The notes beneath the pieces were generated by a model, which did no database searches, was not told the DNA's origin, and saw only the letters and a program-made list of their open reading frames with translations. Shown here in pieces: positions 1 through 5,702 of a stretch of 5,702 bases of DNA. Made by a program: the position numbers and the translations under genes. The first letter of the stretch is position 1, and the number at the start of each line of letters is the position of its first letter. The stretch spans positions 1-5,702 of the forward strand of contig CAIYWF010000106.1 in the NCBI GenBank assembly GCA_903929845.1, in the 5' to 3' direction. The DNA is from an uncultured Chlorobiaceae bacterium (lineage in GTDB: Bacteria > Bacteroidota > Chlorobiia > Chlorobiales > Chlorobiaceae).

Positions 1-207
1 CTTGTCGCCGTCGAAAAGAATCGAAAAATATTTATAGGGAGATATTCGGAAATGGTGACTGCATTCCGAACAGGTGTAAAAGTAATCTTCAAGCTGCTTT
101 TTGTGAAGCATCGCTCCGCACTCTTCACATTTCCACCACATTCCTTCCGGCATATCTCTCTTGTCGGTTGGACGTATTGAGGGTTTTACCCGATTAAACC
201 ATGCCAT
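1..207 (-). CDS. accD: Acetyl-CoA carboxylase carboxyltransferase subunit beta, N-terminal part (gene runs off the left edge)
   Basis: With AccA, AccD forms the cytoplasmic carboxyltransferase that moves the carboxyl group from carboxybiotin to acetyl-CoA, giving malonyl-CoA, the first committed step of fatty acid synthesis. Only the first 69 codons are present; the frame is open to base 1 and the crotonase-fold catalytic domain lies outside. The protein begins MAWFNRVKPSIRPTDKRDMP, which parallels E. coli AccD (MSWIERIKSNITPT, then IPEGVWTKC). A zinc ribbon follows, with Cys27, Cys30, Cys46 and Cys49 (C-x2-C-x15-C-x2-C), and the family-typical EGMWWKCEECG and CSECSHHFR segments are visible. 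The ATG at 207-205 is chosen because it matches the family start. No convincing Shine-Dalgarno sequence precedes it. The gene is divergent from the patatin-like gene, with 119 bp between the starts. Identification is firm; nothing can be said of the missing catalytic part. Confidence 0.95.
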   Translation of the reverse strand, partial: MAWFNRVKPSIRPTDKRDMPEGMWWKCEECGAMLHKKQLEDYFYTCSECSHHFRISPYKYFSILFDGDK

Positions 208-244
208 GTTTACAATGAAGAGTAAAGGTTATACATTAAACCTC

Positions 245-272
245 AAGATATGAAGTCCACAGGAGATCTCAA
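245..272 (-). promoter_or_regulatory. Candidate sigma-70-type promoter for accD
   Basis: Read on the minus strand, TTGAGA (272-267; one mismatch to TTGACA) is followed after 16 bases by TATCTT (250-245; four of six matches to TATAAT). Transcription would start near 238, giving a leader of about 30 nt before the accD ATG at 207. The -35 element overlaps the 8-bp palindrome at 263-270. This is a consensus match by eye only; a second AT-rich box (TATAAC, minus strand, 233-228) could serve instead but lacks a good -35 partner. Confidence 0.4.
263..270. repeat. 8-bp perfect palindrome GAGATCTC in the divergent promoter region
   Basis: GAGATCTC is its own reverse complement and overlaps the proposed accD -35 box (267-272), a position where a bound regulator could block the polymerase. 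The palindrome is directly visible. Its role is unproven, and an 8-bp palindrome can arise by chance. Confidence 0.3.
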
Positions 273-282
273 AAACGCTCTG

Positions 283-311
283 TATAAAACCTTTTATAAC
301 TACTTTATAAA
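283..311. promoter_or_regulatory. AT-rich palindrome and phased TTTATAA repeats upstream of the patatin-like gene
   Basis: TATAAAA (283-289) and TTTTATA (292-298) form a perfect 7-bp inverted repeat with a 2-nt centre. TTTATAA occurs at 293-299 and again at 304-310, 11 bp apart, about one helical turn. Each box resembles a -10 element (TATAAA at 283, TATAAC at 295, TATAAA at 306), so this is the likely promoter or operator zone for the plus-strand genes. No box has a convincing -35 hexamer at 16-18 bp, so I cannot choose a start site. An initiation site just after the 295 or 306 box would leave a very short leader. Confidence 0.35.
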
Positions 312-312
312 C

Positions 313-318
313 GAGGAA
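313..318 (+). promoter_or_regulatory. Shine-Dalgarno sequence GAGGAA that decides the TTG start of the patatin-like gene
   Basis: GAGGAA ends 8 nt before the TTG at 327, normal spacing. It is the only clear ribosome binding site among the gene starts in the window. It selects TTG 327 over the adjacent TTG 330, and over the first in-frame ATG (codon 22), which would delete the signal peptide. An in-frame stop at 297-299 rules out starts further upstream. Confidence 0.7.
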
Positions 319-326
319 CGCCACCT

Positions 327-3062
327 TTGTTGAACGTCAGAACAATTTTCGGCATAGCCGCACTACTCATCGCCACGCTCCTCACGGAAATGACGACACA
401 ACCTGATGCTGTGGGCTCACCAACTACACTGGTTTATCCCGACACGCTTAAACTTCCCCTGCACCGCTATACTCTGTTCCACTTCATGAGGCCTGCCAGA
501 AAAACCGTTGGTCTTGCACTTTCAGGAGGGGGCGCTAACGGCCTTTCACAAATTGGCATCCTCAAGGCTCTTGATGAGGCGGGTGTTCCCGTTGATTGTA
601 TTGCCGGAACAAGCATGGGCGCCGTTATTGGAGGGCTCTACTCTTGCGGATACAGCCCAAATGAACTTGAAGAGATCACCCATACCCTTCCCTGGCAATC
701 AATTATTTCCCTCCATGATAATTATATCCGTTCAAACATTTTTCTTGAACAGCAACGAATCCGCGACCGAGCTTCACTGGCCATCCGTATAGAAAAGCTG
801 AAACTTCTTATTCCTAAATCGCTTAATTCCGCCCAAGAGATGACCGGAACTCTCGACCTCCTGGCATTGAACGCTCTCTATAATGCTTCAGGCAATTTCT
901 CTGCTTTTCCGATCAATTTCAGGGCAGTTTCGACCGATCTTGTTTCGGGAAAGCGTATATCACTTACCAGCGGCTCATTGTCGGAAGCAATGCGGGCAAG
1001 CAGTACTATTCCGATTCTTTATGAACCGATCATCCGTGACGGTTACCAGTTGGTTGATGGCGGGCTCGTTGCAAATCTTCCGGTCGATGAACTCGATGCG
1101 TTCAATGCAGACTATAAAATTGCTGTCGATACACACGGCAGCATGTATGCAACTGGCGGGGAACTTGATCTTCCCTGGAAAGCCGCCGATCAAGCGATGA
1201 CCATCCTTACAAAATTACAGTATCCGGCGCAACTTGCAAAAGCCGATATTGTTATAAATCCCGAACTCGGCAACCATAAAGCTACCGATTTTTCAGATAT
1301 CAAAGCTCTTGTTGACGCCGGCTATGCCAAAGGAAAAGTAATGGCAGAAACCATAAAACTCAGTATAGAAAAAAAGAGTTCACGAAATATTGTTATCGGA
1401 ACGTATGGCAAAACTTTCCTCTTTCCACAAGAAAATCCAGAATATAACCCTGTTGCGTCCACCATTATCCACAATGCAACAGATCTTGACAAAACCTTTC
1501 AGAAGTTGCTTGCAACAGATCTCTTTACCAAAGTGTCTGCCGAACTTGATCACCTCCATAAAAAAGTAATTTTTCACCTTGACCCGCTTCCCGTAATAAA
1601 TAAAGTAACCATTATGGGAGGGCCTACCGCAGCACTTGCACCAGAAGAGATTGAACACTGTTTCAGCCCGGTGACGAAACCGCTTTACACTAATGCCTCA
1701 GGAACAAAAGCCCTTGAAGCACTGATAAAAGAATACCGTAAAAATGGATACTGTCTTGTCACCATCAAAAGCTGCTCCGTGAACGATGGCACCCTGTTCG
1801 TCAATGTTTCTTCTGGAAAACCGGACAGTATCGTGATCCGCAGAGACAAAAATATCACCGGCCTCACTCCTGTAATGAGGGAAATAAAAATTGATCCCAC
1901 TCATGCTCTCAGCATCCAGAGGGCTGAAGAGTCTGTCAATAATCTTTACGAAACGGGGAGCTTCAAACGTGTCTCCATCTTCGCAAAGCCAGCCGAAGCT
2001 TCCGCGACCGACAGCAACCCCCTGCTCAACTTTTCTCTTGAAGAAAAACCACCGTCAGTACTCCGGCTCGGATTGCGCTATGATGAAACGAACAACGCCC
2101 AGTTTCTCGTCGATGTCAGAAACGAAAATCTCGGAGGAACAACCAACTCAGTCGGTGGCTGGCTGAAAGCAGGAAGAAAAGGCTACCTCGTTAATCTTGA
2201 ACTTAATATGCCAAGGATAGGTGAGTCCCACTTGACAATGTCTTCACGTCTTTTTTATGACGAGCATGTTTTTGAACATCGCGATGTTTCAGGAGCTCTG
2301 AATAATTTCGGAATACAGAAGTACGGTATCAGCAACGCTTTCGGCACAAGAATCCGGAAAAACGGTCAGTTGATTACTGAAATTACCCTTCAAAACGCCC
2401 AATCCTGGGCTGAAGAGAAGAACCGTGCGGCACTGAGCACCGCAAATAACACGATGCTCTCCATCGGCACACAATTTACCCTTGATTCGAGAAACAATTC
2501 ATTGACCCCAACGTCGGGAACTTATACAAACCTTAAATATTCAGTGACTCCGGGACTCTTTGACAATCATAGTATTTTCTGGCAGGTATCAGGTAACCAC
2601 GAAGAAAATATTTCGCTTACAGGCAAAACCACCCTGCAGCTTTCGGGACTTTTCGGCCTGAGCAGCAGCAACATGCCATTGTCAGAGAAATTTTTCCTTG
2701 GGGGCCCGGGAACAATCTACAGTCAGCGTTTTATAGGGTTGAAAGAAAACGATCTCCCATGCAATAATATGGCGGCTGCAGGAATACATTTTGGCTACAA
2801 GCCATCATTCGCCATTCTCTTTCCAACATCGCTGATCCTGCATTACAATGTCGGCAATGTCTGGGAAAATCTGGACGACATCTCGTCTGCACACCTTATT
2901 CACGGTATCGGAACAAGCCTGATATGGGACACTCCTCTCGGTCCGACAAGGTTTACCGTTTCAAAAGCGTTCCCATTTCTTGCAGAAGCGAGTAATACAG
3001 CATACGCCTCCTTGAAATTTTCAGAGACCATTTTTTATTTCAGTATTGGTCATAACTTTTGA
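327..3062 (+). CDS. Patatin-like phospholipase with POTRA-like repeats and Omp85-type outer membrane barrel (PlpD/type Vd autotransporter-like)
   Basis: This 911-residue exported protein probably hydrolyses acyl esters of phospholipids and is anchored in the outer membrane. A signal peptide is visible (positive N-end, hydrophobic core about residues 7-20). The patatin domain covers about 60-345: oxyanion loop SGGGANG (66-72), nucleophile elbow GTSMG with Ser96, and catalytic Asp244 in VDGG. The segment 201-250 matches the RssA/patatin pattern (STDLVSGK, then AMRASSTIPILYEP). POTRA-like alpha/beta units follow: a possible half unit at about 385-420, then about 422-498 and 500-575. The barrel spans about 578-911, with an Omp85 LDSRNNSLTPTSGTY stretch (719-733), FFLGGPG before loop 6 (789-795), and a C-terminal FSIGHNF ending in Phe, typical of an assembly signal. 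PlpD has one POTRA and is shorter (about 730 residues). Architecture is firm. Substrate, and whether the patatin domain is exposed outside, are unknown. The start is TTG. Confidence 0.95.
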   Translation: MLNVRTIFGIAALLIATLLTEMTTQPDAVGSPTTLVYPDTLKLPLHRYTLFHFMRPARKTVGLALSGGGANGLSQIGILKALDEAGVPVDCIAGTSMGAVIGGLYSCGYSPNELEEITHTLPWQSIISLHDNYIRSNIFLEQQRIRDRASLAIRIEKLKLLIPKSLNSAQEMTGTLDLLALNALYNASGNFSAFPINFRAVSTDLVSGKRISLTSGSLSEAMRASSTIPILYEPIIRDGYQLVDGGLVANLPVDELDAFNADYKIAVDTHGSMYATGGELDLPWKAADQAMTILTKLQYPAQLAKADIVINPELGNHKATDFSDIKALVDAGYAKGKVMAETIKLSIEKKSSRNIVIGTYGKTFLFPQENPEYNPVASTIIHNATDLDKTFQKLLATDLFTKVSAELDHLHKKVIFHLDPLPVINKVTIMGGPTAALAPEEIEHCFSPVTKPLYTNASGTKALEALIKEYRKNGYCLVTIKSCSVNDGTLFVNVSSGKPDSIVIRRDKNITGLTPVMREIKIDPTHALSIQRAEESVNNLYETGSFKRVSIFAKPAEASATDSNPLLNFSLEEKPPSVLRLGLRYDETNNAQFLVDVRNENLGGTTNSVGGWLKAGRKGYLVNLELNMPRIGESHLTMSSRLFYDEHVFEHRDVSGALNNFGIQKYGISNAFGTRIRKNGQLITEITLQNAQSWAEEKNRAALSTANNTMLSIGTQFTLDSRNNSLTPTSGTYTNLKYSVTPGLFDNHSIFWQVSGNHEENISLTGKTTLQLSGLFGLSSSNMPLSEKFFLGGPGTIYSQRFIGLKENDLPCNNMAAAGIHFGYKPSFAILFPTSLILHYNVGNVWENLDDISSAHLIHGIGTSLIWDTPLGPTRFTVSKAFPFLAEASNTAYASLKFSETIFYFSIGHNF

Positions 3063-3136
3063 GCAGAACTTTTTTGTACTTTTACGCACCTGTCAAATCC
3101 GACACGCCGCAAGATATCAGACACCGTAACATACTT

Positions 3137-3934
3137 ATGATAAACGAACAACAAAACCTGGACACACTGCAAAGACCTCATATACTTGTCTGTAATGATG
3201 ACGGCATCGAAGGGGAGGGAATCCATGCGCTTGCGGCTGCGATGAAAAAAATCGGCAGGGTTACCGTCGTTGCACCTGCCGAACCACACAGCGGCATGAG
3301 CCATGCCATGACACTGGGGACTCCATTAAGAATCAAAAAGTTTTTGAAAAATGGCCGGTTTTTTGGATACACCGTTTCAGGCACACCGGTCGACTGTATC
3401 AAGGTTGCTTTAAGCCATATTCTACAGTCAAAGCCCGATCTTATTGTGTCAGGCATCAATTACGGAAGCAATACCGCTACAAACACCTTATATTCGGGAA
3501 CGGTAGCGGCAGCTCTTGAAGGTGCTATTCAGGGAATTACCTCTCTAGCATTTTCGCTGACAACATACGAAAATGCTGATTTTACCTACGCAGGCAAATT
3601 TGCACGTAAACTGGCAAAAAAAGTGCTTCTGGAAGGACTGCCTCCAGATACCATTCTTTCCGTCAATATTCCGAATGTAACAGAATCGCTGATTGCCGGG
3701 ATCATGATCACTGAGCAGGGGCGTTCGCGTTGGGAAGAAGATGCCATTGAACGAAACGATATGTTCGGCAACCCCTACTACTGGCTGAATGGCACTCTGC
3801 GTCTGCTTGATGATACCCTGCACAAAGATGAATTCGCTGTTCGGCACAATTATGTGGCCGTTACACCGCTTTCTTGCGATCTGACCAATAACAGGTATAT
3901 CAGCATCCTTGAACAATGGAACCTGCAAAAATAA
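3137..3934 (+). CDS. surE: 5'/3'-nucleotidase SurE (nucleoside monophosphate phosphatase, stationary-phase survival protein)
   Basis: SurE is a cytoplasmic, divalent-metal-dependent phosphatase that dephosphorylates nucleoside 5'- and 3'-monophosphates; some members also act on short polyphosphate. From the ATG at 3137 the protein has 265 residues, close to the usual 250-260. The hallmark strand HILVCNDDG lies at 15-23. The metal-site residues correspond in spacing to Asp8, Asp9, Ser39 and Asn95 of the Thermotoga enzyme: Asp21, Asp22, Ser52 (PHSGMSHAMT) and Asn108 (VSGINYGSN). Other family segments are SGTPVDCIKVA (81-91) and YSGTVAAALEG. An in-frame TTG at 3059 overlaps the patatin stop and would add 26 residues with no family counterpart, so ATG is preferred, although neither start has a clear Shine-Dalgarno sequence. 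The gene lies 74 nt after the patatin gene and 4 nt before bshC, so co-transcription is likely. Confidence 0.95.
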   Translation: MINEQQNLDTLQRPHILVCNDDGIEGEGIHALAAAMKKIGRVTVVAPAEPHSGMSHAMTLGTPLRIKKFLKNGRFFGYTVSGTPVDCIKVALSHILQSKPDLIVSGINYGSNTATNTLYSGTVAAALEGAIQGITSLAFSLTTYENADFTYAGKFARKLAKKVLLEGLPPDTILSVNIPNVTESLIAGIMITEQGRSRWEEDAIERNDMFGNPYYWLNGTLRLLDDTLHKDEFAVRHNYVAVTPLSCDLTNNRYISILEQWNLQK

Positions 3935-3938
3935 AAGC

Positions 3939-5630
3939 GTGAACACCTTTCTCCTCGACTACAAAAATATCTTGACGCCAAAAAAAGGATTTTCAAGGCT
4001 ATTCCGTGACTATACATCGGACGGCCCCGAACGGTCCAAACTGATTTCAGAATGTTTTCACCTTGATTACCAAAAAGAGGCAGATTACTACCGGCAGCTC
4101 GGATTACTCGGTTCGAGAACGTTTGATCGGGAAACTCTTGTCCGGCTTCTCTCGCGGCAAAACAGCCGCTGGGGAGGCACTGCACGCCAGCTCAGGGAGA
4201 TCGAAAAGCTCCGCTCACCACGATGTATGGCCATAGTAACCGGACAGCAACTTGGACTGTTTACCGGACCGCTCTATACAATTTATAAAGCGCTCAGCGC
4301 CATTATTTTTGCTGAACGTCAAAAAGCGCTCTTTCCCGAATACGATTTTGTCCCGATTTTCTGGCTCGAAGGAGAAGACCACGACTATGACGAATCTGCC
4401 CACACTGCAATTTTTTCAGAAAATCAGGTTGTCCATTTCAAACAGGAACCATACCGGCGTATGCCGGAACAGATGGTGGCCAACACCTGCTTCGGCGAAG
4501 AGATCCGCCGGACCGTTGAGGAGTTTCTCAGGCTCTTGCCTGATTCCTCCCACAAGCAGAGTGTTTCGGATATCCTCACGGAGTGTTATTATCCGGGAAG
4601 CACCTTCGAGATAAGCTTTGCTGGCACCATGATGCGCCTCTTCCGAGAACAGCCGCTGATTCTGCTTTCGAGTCAGGATCCTGAGTTCAAAAGGCTTTCG
4701 ACCAGCATTTTTTTGCGAGAGCTCTCATCCTCGCCTGCATCTTCCTACAATGTCGTTTCACAAAGTACCCGTCTGGAAAATCTTGGCTACGCAGCACAGA
4801 CAAAACCAAGGGCTGTCAATCTGTTTTATATCAACCATCATGGGCAACGACAAAAAATAGAGCAACCGTCAGAAGACTCTTTCTCGATTGTACCCGACAA
4901 ACAACACTATTCAAAACACCAGATGCTTGAGCTGTGCCAGGATCATCCGGAGCAGTTCAGTCCCAATGTCGTTCTCAGACCAATTGTTCAGGACTACGTC
5001 CTGCCTACCTTTGCCTGTATCGCCGGCCCGGGTGAAATAAGCTACTTGGCACAGTACCGTAATAATTACGAGCACTTTGGAATCACTATGCCGTTTATTA
5101 TCCCCAGGGGAAGTTTTACCCTTATTGAACCGAAAATAAGCCGTATCATGGACAGACTGCTCCATGTCATCGGAAAACCTGGATTTTCACGAAAACAGAT
5201 ATACAACACTCTTTTCAGCGACCTTCAACAGTTGAAGAAAAATGCCGTCGGCATAGCTGAAAACCCTCAACTTGACGCACTGTTCGAAAAAACAAAAGAG
5301 GATATTCATCGGGCTTTTGCCAGTCTCGGACCAGTGCTTGCCAAAATTGACCCCACCCTTGAACCGCTCTTGGCCGCATCTTCCGTCCAGTCGACTAAAA
5401 TTGTCGAAAGTATTGAACAAAAAACATGGAAGGCAAGCAGACGCAAACACGAAGAGCTGCTTGAGCAGATTCTGAAAGCAGAAACCGCGCTTTTTCCGGA
5501 AGGAATGCCGCAAGAACGGTTAATCAATATTTTTTATTACCTTAACAAATACGGAATGGAACTGATCGACACCCTGAAGAATTTGCTGAACGGACATTCC
5601 ACTGAAGCCCATATCATTGTGGAGCTTTAG
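3939..5630 (+). CDS. bshC: Bacillithiol biosynthesis cysteine-adding enzyme BshC
   Basis: BshC is the proposed ligase for the last step of bacillithiol synthesis, joining cysteine to glucosaminyl-malate in the cytoplasm. Family blocks, in order from the GTG start: IVTGQQLGLFTGPLYTIYKA (99-118), PIFWLEGEDHDYDE (139-152, with the EDHD block at 146-149), FSPNVVLRPIVQDYVLP (340-356), IAGPGEISYLAQY (361-373), and near the C-terminus PQERLINIFYYLNKYG (525-540). The stretch between the last two is helical and charged, consistent with the coiled coil of the Bacillus enzyme. Length is 563 residues; Bacillus BshC has about 540. GTG 3939 is chosen because the protein then begins MNTFLLDY, resembling other BshC N-termini, and leaves 4 nt after the surE stop. 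TTG 3909 would add ten residues inside surE. No good Shine-Dalgarno sequence is seen, suggesting coupling to surE translation. In Chlorobaculum the product is N-methylated; no bshA, bshB or methyltransferase gene lies here. Confidence 0.94.
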   Translation: MNTFLLDYKNILTPKKGFSRLFRDYTSDGPERSKLISECFHLDYQKEADYYRQLGLLGSRTFDRETLVRLLSRQNSRWGGTARQLREIEKLRSPRCMAIVTGQQLGLFTGPLYTIYKALSAIIFAERQKALFPEYDFVPIFWLEGEDHDYDESAHTAIFSENQVVHFKQEPYRRMPEQMVANTCFGEEIRRTVEEFLRLLPDSSHKQSVSDILTECYYPGSTFEISFAGTMMRLFREQPLILLSSQDPEFKRLSTSIFLRELSSSPASSYNVVSQSTRLENLGYAAQTKPRAVNLFYINHHGQRQKIEQPSEDSFSIVPDKQHYSKHQMLELCQDHPEQFSPNVVLRPIVQDYVLPTFACIAGPGEISYLAQYRNNYEHFGITMPFIIPRGSFTLIEPKISRIMDRLLHVIGKPGFSRKQIYNTLFSDLQQLKKNAVGIAENPQLDALFEKTKEDIHRAFASLGPVLAKIDPTLEPLLAASSVQSTKIVESIEQKTWKASRRKHEELLEQILKAETALFPEGMPQERLINIFYYLNKYGMELIDTLKNLLNGHSTEAHIIVEL

Positions 5631-5633
5631 ACA

Positions 5634-5683
5634 AACAGACATCCTTCTGTTCGTCACTCTCCTTATGCAACAGGTGACAGAAG
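5634..5683. repeat. Overlapping inverted repeats after bshC, without a T-run
   Basis: Two mutually exclusive hairpins are possible. AACAGA (5634-5639) pairs with TCTGTT (5646-5651) across a 6-nt loop. Alternatively CTTCT (5644-5648) and GTCAC (5653-5657) pair with GTGACAGAAG (5674-5683), with a 4-nt bulge and a 16-nt loop. Neither is followed by a T-tract on either strand, so a standard intrinsic terminator is not supported. The rest of the tail to 5702 holds no assignable gene. A minus-strand frame with a CxxCH motif and a plus-strand frame from ATG 5665 are both open to the edge and compete for the same bases. Confidence 0.3.
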
Positions 5684-5702
5684 TTGCAAACAATATGATG
5701 AA

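Noticed and set aside
508..1200. Plus-strand open frames of 94 and 105 codons inside the patatin domain
   Set aside because: They are out-of-frame readings of the patatin domain, whose GGGANG, GTSMG and VDGG motifs all lie in the long frame.
3059..3136. A terminator or promoter between the patatin gene and surE, suggested by the T-run at 3070-3075
   Set aside because: No stem precedes the T-run, and the TTGAGC at 3059 has no acceptable -10 box 16-18 bp downstream.
3545..3946. 133-codon open frame on the minus strand over surE
   Set aside because: It lies wholly antisense to the conserved SurE coding sequence and the start of bshC, has no recognisable domain, and the plus-strand frame holds all family motifs.
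3850..4185. 111-codon minus-strand open frame across the surE/bshC junction
   Set aside because: It is antisense to two confidently identified genes and its translation shows no domain or membrane pattern; a chance open frame.
5187..5527. Minus-strand open frames of 108 and 73 codons over the 3' part of bshC
   Set aside because: They are antisense to the conserved BshC C-terminal region, composition is Cys/Phe/Ser-rich as expected of antisense reading, and no homologous pattern is seen.
5665..5702. Start of a further plus-strand gene at ATG 5665
   Set aside because: Only 12 codons are visible, there is no Shine-Dalgarno sequence, the ATG sits in the loop of an inverted repeat, and the minus-strand frame over the same bases is equally plausible.
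1..5702. Mobile elements, CRISPR arrays, tRNA or rRNA genes
   Set aside because: No repeat-spacer pattern, transposase or integrase motif, terminal inverted repeats, or tRNA/rRNA-like stretch was seen; the conserved genes fill nearly all of the window.

Overview
The window reads as an ordinary chromosomal segment of a Gram-negative bacterium, most likely a green sulfur bacterium (Chlorobiaceae; genus not resolved). This is an inference. An Omp85-type beta-barrel protein shows there is an outer membrane. A BshC homologue shows a bacillithiol-type thiol pathway, which among Gram-negative bacteria is typical of the Bacteroidetes/Chlorobi group and is established in Chlorobaculum. The AccD and SurE N-termini also look Chlorobium-like from memory. 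Base composition is moderate, with no obvious change along the window and no transposase, integrase, tRNA, rRNA or CRISPR array.

Layout: (1) Bases 1-207, minus strand, hold the first 69 codons of accD (acetyl-CoA carboxylase carboxyltransferase beta subunit), including its complete four-cysteine zinc ribbon. (2) Bases 208-326 are a divergent control region. It has a plausible minus-strand promoter for accD, two short perfect palindromes, three TATAAA-like boxes and a Shine-Dalgarno sequence for the gene to the right. (3) Bases 327-3062, plus strand, encode a 911-residue secreted protein: signal peptide, patatin-like lipase domain, POTRA-like repeats and a C-terminal Omp85 barrel, as in PlpD-type (type Vd) autotransporters. 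(4) Bases 3137-3934 encode SurE, a 5'/3'-nucleotidase. (5) Bases 3939-5630 encode BshC, the cysteine-adding enzyme of bacillithiol synthesis. (6) Bases 5631-5702 carry short inverted repeats and no assignable gene.

The three plus-strand genes are close together (74 nt, then 4 nt) with no terminator visible between them, so they probably form one transcription unit. Their products work in different compartments (outer membrane and periplasm or surface; cytoplasm; cytoplasm), and no shared pathway is evident. accD and the patatin gene both concern fatty acids or lipids and are transcribed divergently, but a regulatory link is only a possibility. Start codons are a recurring issue: the patatin gene almost certainly starts at TTG, bshC probably at GTG, and surE has both an upstream TTG and a better ATG.

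I found no clear sign of an undescribed system. The points most worth a second look are the patatin-POTRA-barrel protein, which has extra POTRA-like sequence and an unusual loop-6 motif, the palindromic divergent promoter region, and a minus-strand open frame with a CxxCH motif entering from the right edge.
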